Shown here in pieces: positions 1 through 7,735 of a stretch of 64,000 bases of DNA. The DNA comes from Candidatus Borrelia undatumii (GTDB lineage: Bacteria > Spirochaetota > Spirochaetia > Borreliales > Borreliaceae). The number at the start of each line of letters is the position of its first letter. Within the stretch, counting starts at the first letter, position 1. Location of the stretch: the NCBI RefSeq assembly GCF_020882015.2, contig NZ_CP086555.2:843849-907848 (forward strand), written 5' to 3'. A program made the position numbers and the translations under genes. The notes beneath the pieces are model-generated. The model was not told the origin of the DNA. It worked only from the letters and a program-made list of their open reading frames with translations, and did no database searches.

Positions 1-2
1 TT

Positions 3-1394
3 GAATCTATTACTGTTTCGGGTAACAAAAAGACGGCTCCTCATGTAATACTTAGGGAAATACCGCTAATGGAAGGAGACGTTTTTAGTCTGGAGAAGTT
101 TAGAATGGGAATGCTTAACTTGCAAAGGCTTGGTTATTTTGGCAATGTTGTTCCTGATATTGTACAGAGCAATATTGATGGTTTAATGAAAATAAATTTT
201 TCCGTTGAGGAAAGAGAAACAGCAAGTTTCAGGTTTGGTTTGAATTTTGGTGGATTCAGTAATTCTTGGTTTCCATTTTCGTTGTTTGGTCAATGGGAGC
301 AATCTAATTTTTTGGGTGAGGGATATTCTTTGTCAACAAAGCTTAATCTTGCTTTCTCTGAGCAAAGTTTGCGATTCTCATTTGAGGATTATTGGTTTAT
401 GCAGACTAGATGGACTGTTGGCGGGTTTCTTGATTTCTCACATTCTATAAACACTGCCTATCAAGATATTAATGGACCTATTTTTACGGGTAAAAAAGAA
501 GTTCCAGATCCTTTTGAGAGTTGGGAAGAATATCATAATACAAAAAATTTTTCAGATTTTAATATCATGAATTATTCCTTAATAAAATTGAGTTTAGCTT
601 TGGTTACTGGATATACTTTTTCCAATTACCTTGGAAAGCAAATATTTACTGGGACTGTACAATCTGCTTTAAAGTATGTACATTATGATGACAGTGTTAA
701 TAGGCCTTCAAGCTATTATTTAAGGGATAATTATCATACTATCAGGTTTGAAAATTCCCTTGGCCTTAGCGTAGCATGGGATACGAGAAACTCCCAATCA
801 TTATCCAATGATGGTTTTTTGCTTAAGCAGCAATTTGATTTCTTTGGTGGGTTTTTATTTGGCCAGAGTCATTTTACAAAATCCACTACTACGTTTGAAA
901 GGTATATCTCTCTTTTAGGGTATCAAGATGTTTTTACTCCTTTTTTTGACTTAATCTTGACTTTAAGAAGTATTTATACAAATATTTTACCGCCGCTTGG
1001 AAACGGTTTTGAGATGGAAATACAGCCAAATCACTTTATAACTATTAGTGAAAACTTTATGATGGCAAGAGGATGGGGAACTTTAAAAAATATTTATAGT
1101 TCATTTGTTAATACTATTCAGTTATCAATTCCTTTAATTAAGAATATTTTGGTTTGGGATGTTTTGTTTCTAGACATAGCAGCGTGTTCTTTGGAAGGGC
1201 AAGAAAATGCTTTGTTTGTTCCATTTGGTAGTTTTATGTTTAGTTGGGGATTTGGGGTTAGGAGTTTGTTGCCTCAGTTGCCTTTATCTTTGGTTGTAGC
1301 TTATCCATTTTATTTTGATAATAAGGGCATTAATAAGCACTACAATTACTATGCGGGATTTAAATTTTTCTTAGCAATTGACATGAGATATTGA
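3..1394 (+). CDS. bamA: BamA outer-membrane assembly protein, C-terminal part
   Basis: This is the insertase of the outer-membrane beta-barrel assembly machine. The gene is cut by the left edge: the frame is open from base 3, before the first ATG at 69. The first residues carry the end of the last POTRA domain (a VSGNKKT strand, then LREIPLMEGDVF and LQRLGYF, typical of POTRA5). The remaining ~390 residues alternate aromatic and polar positions, as expected for a 16-stranded barrel, and end in an aromatic residue (MRY). A Skp-like chaperone gene follows 33 bases later, a common partnership. By position it corresponds to B. burgdorferi BB0795. The assignment rests on POTRA motifs, barrel character and neighbours. 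Confidence 0.93.
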   Translation, partial: ESITVSGNKKTAPHVILREIPLMEGDVFSLEKFRMGMLNLQRLGYFGNVVPDIVQSNIDGLMKINFSVEERETASFRFGLNFGGFSNSWFPFSLFGQWEQSNFLGEGYSLSTKLNLAFSEQSLRFSFEDYWFMQTRWTVGGFLDFSHSINTAYQDINGPIFTGKKEVPDPFESWEEYHNTKNFSDFNIMNYSLIKLSLALVTGYTFSNYLGKQIFTGTVQSALKYVHYDDSVNRPSSYYLRDNYHTIRFENSLGLSVAWDTRNSQSLSNDGFLLKQQFDFFGGFLFGQSHFTKSTTTFERYISLLGYQDVFTPFFDLILTLRSIYTNILPPLGNGFEMEIQPNHFITISENFMMARGWGTLKNIYSSFVNTIQLSIPLIKNILVWDVLFLDIAACSLEGQENALFVPFGSFMFSWGFGVRSLLPQLPLSLVVAYPFYFDNKGINKHYNYYAGFKFFLAIDMRY

Positions 1395-1427
1395 TATAAT
1401 TGTCTTTGTTTTTATAAGGGGAAGAGT

Positions 1428-1946
1428 ATGCCTTTGATTATTCTTTTGTTGGTGTGTTTATTTCGGTTAAATGTTTTTGCGATAGATGTCACAAAGGTGG
1501 GGATTGTAGATTTTGAAAAGATTGTGATTGAATTTTTGAATCCGCAGTTAAAGTCTAATCTTGAGCAGTTAAGAAAGCATTATCAAGAAAAAATAGATGC
1601 TTTAAATTCTGAGATTAAAGATTTAAGGAGAATGTATGATGAAGCTGTTAGTGTTCATGATTTAGATAATGCAAGATCTTATGGTAATCAGTATAATTTG
1701 AAGATAGATGATCTTAAGAAACTTACAACTTTAGCCAAAAGTAATATTGATCAACAAAAACAGATTAATATAAACAGCATAAATAGCGATGGAGCACTTT
1801 GGAGTAAAATACTGAGCGGTGTCCAGTATATCGCAGAGACCAATGGTGTTTCTTTGGTTATGAAAAAGGACAATCCTTACATTCTTTATTACAATAGCAC
1901 TGTTGATATGACAGACGATGTTATTAAGCATTTAAACAGACAATAG
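1428..1946 (+). CDS. skp: Skp/OmpH-family periplasmic chaperone
   Basis: A 172-residue exported protein likely to hold unfolded outer-membrane proteins in the periplasm for BamA. It starts with a short hydrophobic signal peptide (MPLIILLLVCLFRLNVFA). A strand (VGIVDFEKIV) follows, then a long charged coiled coil at about residues 40-115, and a C-terminal strand region, which is the Skp layout. A good ribosome site (GGGGAAGAG) precedes the ATG at 1428. It lies directly downstream of bamA on the same strand, supporting a joint role. Skp proteins are poorly conserved, so the call rests on architecture, size and context. Confidence 0.85.
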   Translation: MPLIILLLVCLFRLNVFAIDVTKVGIVDFEKIVIEFLNPQLKSNLEQLRKHYQEKIDALNSEIKDLRRMYDEAVSVHDLDNARSYGNQYNLKIDDLKKLTTLAKSNIDQQKQININSINSDGALWSKILSGVQYIAETNGVSLVMKKDNPYILYYNSTVDMTDDVIKHLNRQ

Positions 1947-1960
1947 AACAGAACCTCAGT

Positions 1961-2470
1961 TTATGGCTTATGACCTTCTTTTTTTAATCTTTTGATCAAT
2001 TTGCAGAATTCTTTTTTATTTTCTTTGTTAATGCTTGAGAGTAAAATGTGTGATTCTAAAACTGATTTAAATATTTTATGTTTTTGTTCGTTATAACAAA
2101 AAAAACCCCTCATCTCGCTTTTTTTAAATGTTTCTTCTCTATTTTCTATCTTTAATATCTTTTCAAGACCAAGAGATTTTAAATTCTCAAAAACCTTCTC
2201 GCTAGGATTTATCACTTTAAAAGTTTTTTTGAACCCACTGCACATGTTCTTAACATGTACCAACGTCCCCATGAATGTTGAATCTAAATATTGCGTTTCT
2301 GATAGATCTAGGCACACCGCCCGAATTCTGCTATTATTCAGCAGTATACTCTCAACAAATGTCTTAAAATTAACACCGTGCAATGCAGTAAATCTATCAA
2401 CTAGCCTTATAAAAACAGATGCATCTTTGAATAAATAAAAAACATTACTCCTGGAATCACTTTCCTTCAT
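1961..2470 (-). CDS. Single STAS-domain protein (anti-sigma-factor antagonist-like)
   Basis: About 169 residues from an ATG at 2470; an in-frame ATG at 2521 is less likely because it would extend toward the mutS start. The middle matches the STAS fold of SpoIIAA/RsbV proteins: a strand reading VCLDLSETQYLDS, then a helix (TFMGTLVHVKNM) and a second strand (FKVINPS). The Ser in DST sits where RsbV-type proteins are phosphorylated. The C-terminal ~55 residues are lysine-rich and unlike anything I recognise. No RsbW-type kinase or sigma factor is nearby. It is alone on the minus strand between skp and mutS. The family call is fairly sure; the partner and function are unknown. Confidence 0.65.
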   Translation of the reverse strand: MKESDSRSNVFYLFKDASVFIRLVDRFTALHGVNFKTFVESILLNNSRIRAVCLDLSETQYLDSTFMGTLVHVKNMCSGFKKTFKVINPSEKVFENLKSLGLEKILKIENREETFKKSEMRGFFCYNEQKHKIFKSVLESHILLSSINKENKKEFCKLIKRLKKEGHKP

Positions 2471-2541
2471 ATTCCATTCTTTTTCATCAATAAGTGTATT
2501 GTAAAACGTTAATAATATCAATTATAATTCAGTGTTGTTTT

Positions 2542-5121
2542 ATGGAAAAAAATGTCACACCGATGATGAAGCAATATTTAAAAATCAAGAACAATTATAA
2601 AGATGCCATTGTGTTTTTTAGGGTGGGGACTTTTTATGAAATGTTCTTCAATGATGCTCTTGAGGGAAGTAGGCTTTTAGGTCTAGCTTTGACTAAACGG
2701 GAAGGTGTTCCTATGTGTGGAATGCCTTGCCATACTAGTAGGGAGTATATAAAAAAGTTAATTTTACTGGGTAAAAGGGTTGCAATCTGTGAGCAGGGTT
2801 TACAGTCAGATTCTAGGGGACCTTTGGATAGAGAGGTTGTTGAAGTTATAAGTCCTGGGGTTGTTGTTGATGAGGATTTTTTAGAAGATGATGTTAATAA
2901 TTATTTGGTTGCTATTAGCGATTATAAAGGTTGTTATTCTTTTTCATATATAGAGTTGTCAACATCTAGACTTGGGATAATCTTTTATGAGGATAGTTTT
3001 TTGGAAAATTTAAGGCGGGATATTGAAAAGTATTTTCCAAAGGAAATAATAGTTTCAGAAAATTTTTATTATAAATACCTGGAAAAGCTTGTTCTTGATA
3101 GGTTTTTAGTAAATAAGGTTCCTGACTGGCACTTGGATAAAGAAATTGCAGTAAAGTCATTGAAAGAACATTTTGGTATGGCTAGTTTGAGCGCGCTTGG
3201 CTTTAAGGAGGATGAGCCTTATTATATCTCTTCTTTTTTGATAATAGATTATATAAAAAATAATTTAAAGAATTTGTTGAGTAATATTGACACGATTCAT
3301 ATTAACAACGACTCTGCTTATATGTTTCTTGATGATGTTACTCAAATAAATCTTGAGCTTGTTAAGAATAGTAATGATCTAACTTCTAATTATTCTCTTT
3401 ATTCAGTTTTAAATGATTGTAAAACACCTATGGGTAAAAGACTTTTAAGAGAGTACATATTAAATCCTCTTCTGGATATTTCCGGAATTAACGGTAGGCT
3501 GGCTCATGTAGAGTTTTTAAACAATAATGTTAATTTGACTATGAAATTAAGAGACATTCTCAGTAATGTTTGGGATATTGAGAGGATAGTTTCAAGGCTT
3601 CAGATGAGAAAGTATGCAAAGAAAGATTTTTTGTTTATAAGGGAAGCTTTAATAGCGTTTTTTTTAGTAAAGAAATTATTTAACGAGTACTCTTTTGGAT
3701 ATTGGATATTTGATACTAGTGATGAGAATAGCATAAGAGGTATTTATTCCTTAATTAATGGTTCAATCTCAAGAGAACAAGATGAACTTATAAAGCAAGG
3801 ATATGATCCTAACATTGATCGCTTAAGAGGAATTAAAAATAATGCAAGTAAATATGTCGACGACTACCTTAATTTTGAGAGGAATTTTAGTAAGATTAAC
3901 AGTCTTAGGGTAAAAAAAACTAATGCTAGAGGTTTGTTTTTTGAGGTTACAAAGAGTTATTATGGGCAAGTACCCTCTCATTTTATTGAAAGTCAAGCTC
4001 TAAATACTTCAAAGAGATATAAGACAAGCAAGCTTATTGAGCTTGAAAGAGATATTAATGATGCTGAAGATAATTTATCAGCTCTTGAACAAGAAGTATT
4101 TGATGGAATAGCTTTAAAGATAGCCAAACATAGTGCGGTGATTAAGAAAGTATCTGAGTTTTGTGCATACAGTGATATAATATCCAACTTCGCTTATTTA
4201 GCTAGGAAAAATGAATATGTGAGGCCTATGCTTACTAACAATAAAGAAATTATTCTTGAGGGGGCAAGACATCCTGTTGTTGAGCACTATATGAAGGGAA
4301 TGGAAGCTTTTACTAGAAATTCCGTAAGGATAGATAATGAAAAATATTTTTGTCTAATTACTGGCCCTAATATGGCAGGCAAGTCAACTTATTTGCGTCA
4401 AACTGCTTTAGTTGTTCTAATGGGGCATATTGGATCTTTTGTGCCTGCTTCTAAAGCTATAATAGGAATTACGGATAAGATTTTTTGTAGGATAGGTGCA
4501 AGTGATAATATTGCTAAAGGAGAGTCTACTTTCCTAGTTGAGATGAATGAAACGGCTAATATTTTAAGGAATGCAACTTCTAATAGTCTAATAATTATGG
4601 ATGAAGTAGGAAGGGGTACTAGTACTAATGATGGACTTGCCATTGCATGTTCCATTGTTGAATACATTTTAGGGTATATTAAATCTAGAAGTTTGTTTGC
4701 TACTCATTTTCATGAGCTTTCAACTATTAAACATGAGTCTTTTGTCAATCTGTCAATGAAAATTGAGAGGCAAGGTAGTGAGCTTATTTTTTTAAGGGAA
4801 GTGGAGGAAAAGCCGTCGCTTAATTCTTATGGGATTTATGTTGCACGAATGGCTGGCATACCTTTAAAAGTTATCGAGAGGGCTAATGTTATTCTTAAAA
4901 GCTTAACGAGCAGAGAGAGAGTTTGTATAGCGGAACTTCTATCTTTAGACGTTTCTGTCGATGAAGTAGGGTCGGAGATGGAGGAATCTTTAAGTTATGA
5001 AGCTGAAATCAATGCTTACCTAGAGATTAAGGAATTAATTTCTAAAATAGATATCAACAATACTACTCCTTATCAAGCAATGGATTTGCTTAATCAAGTA
5101 ATTTTAAAGACTAGGGTTTAG
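2542..5121 (+). CDS. mutS: DNA mismatch repair ATPase MutS
   Basis: 859 residues, normal for bacterial MutS, which recognises mismatches and recruits MutL. The chosen ATG at 2542 gives the usual N-terminus (MEKNVTPMMKQYLKIK); an upstream in-frame ATG at 2494 would add a non-homologous hydrophobic stretch. The mismatch-stacking Phe-x-Glu motif is present (GTFYEMFF), with Thr where Asp is usual before it. Near residue 607 is the Walker A segment GPNMAGKST, followed by the signature region (STFLVEMNETANIL), Walker B (LIIMDEVGRGTST) and ATHFHEL. A ComF-like gene follows 3 bases after the stop. Confidence 0.97.
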   Translation: MEKNVTPMMKQYLKIKNNYKDAIVFFRVGTFYEMFFNDALEGSRLLGLALTKREGVPMCGMPCHTSREYIKKLILLGKRVAICEQGLQSDSRGPLDREVVEVISPGVVVDEDFLEDDVNNYLVAISDYKGCYSFSYIELSTSRLGIIFYEDSFLENLRRDIEKYFPKEIIVSENFYYKYLEKLVLDRFLVNKVPDWHLDKEIAVKSLKEHFGMASLSALGFKEDEPYYISSFLIIDYIKNNLKNLLSNIDTIHINNDSAYMFLDDVTQINLELVKNSNDLTSNYSLYSVLNDCKTPMGKRLLREYILNPLLDISGINGRLAHVEFLNNNVNLTMKLRDILSNVWDIERIVSRLQMRKYAKKDFLFIREALIAFFLVKKLFNEYSFGYWIFDTSDENSIRGIYSLINGSISREQDELIKQGYDPNIDRLRGIKNNASKYVDDYLNFERNFSKINSLRVKKTNARGLFFEVTKSYYGQVPSHFIESQALNTSKRYKTSKLIELERDINDAEDNLSALEQEVFDGIALKIAKHSAVIKKVSEFCAYSDIISNFAYLARKNEYVRPMLTNNKEIILEGARHPVVEHYMKGMEAFTRNSVRIDNEKYFCLITGPNMAGKSTYLRQTALVVLMGHIGSFVPASKAIIGITDKIFCRIGASDNIAKGESTFLVEMNETANILRNATSNSLIIMDEVGRGTSTNDGLAIACSIVEYILGYIKSRSLFATHFHELSTIKHESFVNLSMKIERQGSELIFLREVEEKPSLNSYGIYVARMAGIPLKVIERANVILKSLTSRERVCIAELLSLDVSVDEVGSEMEESLSYEAEINAYLEIKELISKIDINNTTPYQAMDLLNQVILKTRV

Positions 5122-5124
5122 ATA

Positions 5125-5727
5125 TTGGCGTTTGAGGTTAACATATTTAAAAGTATATTTCTCCCTTTTTGTGTTTGTTGCCAAAGGCGTTATGTTTACT
5201 CTCATGCGCTTTGTAAAAGCTGCATTGGACTTTTAGATTTTAAGATTAAATCTGATGATAGTATTTTTTATTTCTTTAAATATAGGTTTGGGTATAAAAA
5301 AATTATTCTTTCTTATAAGAAAGAAGGACAAAAGGCTTTTGGTCAATTTTTTAAGGATGGAATTTCCAAATTTTTGACAGGAATTGATTTTGATATGGTG
5401 GTTAGTATTCCCTGTAGTATTAAAAGAAAGATTTTTTACGGATTTGATCATATGGAGTATATTGGAAATCTATTAAAAAAGGATGGAATATGCTACATTA
5501 ACGTCCTGGAGCGAGGGTGGGGAAAGAGCCAGAAGTTTTTAAGTGGACGATTGAGGCTTGGTAATTTAGAAAATAAGATTAAATTGAAATATAGAATTGT
5601 TAGGGACAAGAAGATTGTTCTCATTGACGACGTTGTTACTACGGGGGCATCTATGTTTTTTTGTGAGAATGTATTGATGCTGCATGGAGCCCGGAGTGTG
5701 GTAAAGATGTCAATTTCTAAAGTTTAG
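5125..5727 (+). CDS. comF: ComF-family phosphoribosyltransferase-like protein
   Basis: 200 residues from a TTG start three bases after the mutS stop. The N-terminus has a four-cysteine zinc-binding pattern (CVCC ... CKSC, residues ~14-33). The C-terminus has the PRPP-binding loop of type I phosphoribosyltransferases (VLIDDVVTTGAS, then a helix and HGARSV). This is the ComF/GntX layout. In naturally competent bacteria ComF helps take up single-stranded DNA; natural competence is not established in Borrelia, so the role here is open. Translation is probably coupled to mutS. The ribosome site is poor. Confidence 0.85.
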   Translation: MAFEVNIFKSIFLPFCVCCQRRYVYSHALCKSCIGLLDFKIKSDDSIFYFFKYRFGYKKIILSYKKEGQKAFGQFFKDGISKFLTGIDFDMVVSIPCSIKRKIFYGFDHMEYIGNLLKKDGICYINVLERGWGKSQKFLSGRLRLGNLENKIKLKYRIVRDKKIVLIDDVVTTGASMFFCENVLMLHGARSVVKMSISKV

Positions 5728-5743
5728 TTTGAAAGCCCTAGAA

Positions 5744-5772
5744 TTGACATCCATTGCCATTGATGCTATCCT
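5744..5772 (+). promoter_or_regulatory. Predicted sigma-70 promoter for the rimP-nusA-infB operon
   Basis: A consensus -35 box TTGACA (5744-5749) is separated by 17 bases from TATCCT (5767-5772), about 70 bases before the rimP start. It lies in the only sizeable gap between comF and rimP, just where the conserved translation operon begins. Confidence 0.65.
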
Positions 5773-5840
5773 TGTGGTGTATGGATTGTTTTATTTAATA
5801 AGGTTCTTTTTTGGGGACCTTTTTGTTTTTAGGGGTTTGG

Positions 5841-6272
5841 TTGAGTAAAAGTTTTGCAGAGGATGAGGTTTATAGTTTAGTAAAGAGTCTGACGGATCGA
5901 TTGGGGATTGAGATTTTAGAAATTAACACTTTTAGAAAAAGGGATCAAGGCAGGGTTCGGGTGGTTCTTTGTGGGCAGGGAGATTTTGGAGTTGATAAGC
6001 TTTGTGATTTACATAAAATGATTTTGTTGAGTTTAGGGTCTGCTCTTAAGTGTAAGTTCAGTTTGGAGTTGTCTACACCTGGGGTGAATAGGAAAATTAA
6101 GAGTAAGAGGGAGTTTAAGATTTTTGAGGGTAAAGAGATTAAGTTGATGTTGGATAATGAATTTGAGGAAGGACTTATTTTAAAGGCCGAGGAAGATAGT
6201 TTTATTTTTAAAACAGGTAGTAAAGAGATGAAGGTTTTCTATGGTGACGTAAGAAAGGCTAGATTATTATAA
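5841..6272 (+). CDS. rimP: Ribosome maturation factor RimP
   Basis: RimP assists 30S subunit assembly. I place the start at TTG 5841, where AGGGG lies about six bases upstream and the protein begins at the usual point ([14 protein letters not shown]); the frame is open from TTG 5811, adding only hydrophobic residues. The N-domain ends with the family hallmark [13 protein letters not shown] (canonical EVSSPGldR). A C-terminal SH3-like domain follows ([13 protein letters not shown] ... [23 protein letters not shown]). About 143 residues, normal size. It is first in the conserved rimP-nusA-infB order, with 13 bases to the nusA ATG. Confidence 0.9.
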   Translation: MSKSFAEDEVYSLVKSLTDRLGIEILEINTFRKRDQGRVRVVLCGQGDFGVDKLCDLHKMILLSLGSALKCKFSLELSTPGVNRKIKSKREFKIFEGKEIKLMLDNEFEEGLILKAEEDSFIFKTGSKEMKVFYGDVRKARLL

Positions 6273-6285
6273 AGGAGTCTTGGCA

Positions 6286-7731
6286 ATGATAAAGGGTACT
6301 GGCCAAATGATATGCAATATTGCGAATGAACGAGGTATGAGTGTTGACGCTATTCGGAAGACGGTTAAGGAATCTATAGCGGTAGCTTATAAGAAGTACT
6401 TTGGAACGAGTGAAAATGCTTTAATTAAGTTTGATGAAGACACTGGGGATTTGGTGGTTTATTCAAAAAAAAAGATTGTGGAAGAAGTTCAAGATGATGT
6501 GTTTGAAATATTGGAAGATGATGCTAGGGAGTTGAAGGTAGTAGAGGATGGATATGCATATGTTGAGATTGATCCTAGGATTTTCGATAGGCTTTCGATT
6601 CAAGTTGCCAAGCAGAGAACCAAAAGTGATTTACAAGGAATCGAAGATAATGAGCTTTACTTGGAGTTTAAAAGCAAGTTAAATAAAATCATTATTGGCT
6701 ATGTGCAGCAGAATAGGAATGGAGATCTTTATGTTAACCTAGGCAGCACAGATGGTGTTATGCCTAGGAAATATCAATCTCCAAGGGAAGTTTATGGGCT
6801 TAATGAGAAGATTCGAGTGCTTGTTCATAGTGTAAAGAAGGGCAGAAATGGGATAGAAGTGGTTTTATCAAGGACTCATCCTAAATTTATTGAAGAACTT
6901 CTTACTCTTGAGATTCCCGAGGTTGAAGAAGGTATTATTAAGATTTACAAGATAGTCAGAGATCCAGGTTACAGGACCAAGATTGCTGTTTATACTGATA
7001 AGGAGGAGATTGATCCTGTGGGACCTTGTATTGGCCAGAAAGGTGTGAGAATCCAATCAATAATTAAAGAGCTTGAGGGGGAGAAGATAGATGTTATACC
7101 TTATTCCAGAGATGTTAAAGAGTTTATTAAAGATGCTTTAACTCCCGCAAAAGTAGATAGTGTGTATCTTATTGATGAAGATTTGCATAAAGCTTTAGTA
7201 GTTGTTAGCGATGATCAACTGTCCCTTGCGATAGGGAAAATGGGACAAAATGTTAGACTTGCAAATAGGATGCTCGATTGGGCGATTGATGTCAAGACTA
7301 GTAGTCAATTTGCGGAAATGAAGGCAAGTGGGGAGTTCAAAAAAGAGACTTTTGAGATGTTTGATAAAATTATTCAGGAGACTGTTCAGGAAGATGAATT
7401 TGAGGAGGTGAATAAGATTAGCGAACTCAAGATTCTTGATGAAGACGTTGTTTCCAGGATAGTTGAATCGGGTCTTGACGGTATTGATGACTTTTTGGGA
7501 GCCAATGAGGAAAAGCTTTTAAGTCTTGGGATAAGTTATGAGAAGCAGGATGAGATTAATAGGATATTGAAGGAGGGAATGGTAATAATTTCTAACGATA
7601 ATGAGTCCATTGAGAGAATAAGAGAGGAAGAAGAGTTGCTTTGCCCTGAGTGTGGAAGTGTCATTAATGAGGATATGACTTTCTGCCCAGGCTGTAAGAT
7701 AGGACTCAGCTTTGAGTTTGAAGAGGAGTGA
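6286..7731 (+). CDS. nusA: Transcription termination/antitermination factor NusA with C-terminal zinc ribbon
   Basis: NusA binds RNA polymerase and modulates pausing, termination and antitermination. The ATG at 6286 is preceded by AAAGGAG with eight-base spacing; a TTG at 6280 is too close to that site. Domains in order: N-terminal polymerase-binding domain, S1 (GYVQQNRNGDLYVNLG), then KH domains (VGPCIGQKGVRIQSI; LAIGKMGQNVRLANRM). After a short helical segment comes an unusual tail with two Cys pairs (LCPECGS ... FCPGCK, about residues 450-470), a zinc-ribbon pattern not standard in NusA. The infB start lies four bases beyond the stop. Confidence 0.95.
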   Translation: MIKGTGQMICNIANERGMSVDAIRKTVKESIAVAYKKYFGTSENALIKFDEDTGDLVVYSKKKIVEEVQDDVFEILEDDARELKVVEDGYAYVEIDPRIFDRLSIQVAKQRTKSDLQGIEDNELYLEFKSKLNKIIIGYVQQNRNGDLYVNLGSTDGVMPRKYQSPREVYGLNEKIRVLVHSVKKGRNGIEVVLSRTHPKFIEELLTLEIPEVEEGIIKIYKIVRDPGYRTKIAVYTDKEEIDPVGPCIGQKGVRIQSIIKELEGEKIDVIPYSRDVKEFIKDALTPAKVDSVYLIDEDLHKALVVVSDDQLSLAIGKMGQNVRLANRMLDWAIDVKTSSQFAEMKASGEFKKETFEMFDKIIQETVQEDEFEEVNKISELKILDEDVVSRIVESGLDGIDDFLGANEEKLLSLGISYEKQDEINRILKEGMVIISNDNESIERIREEEELLCPECGSVINEDMTFCPGCKIGLSFEFEEE

Positions 7732-7735
7732 TAGT

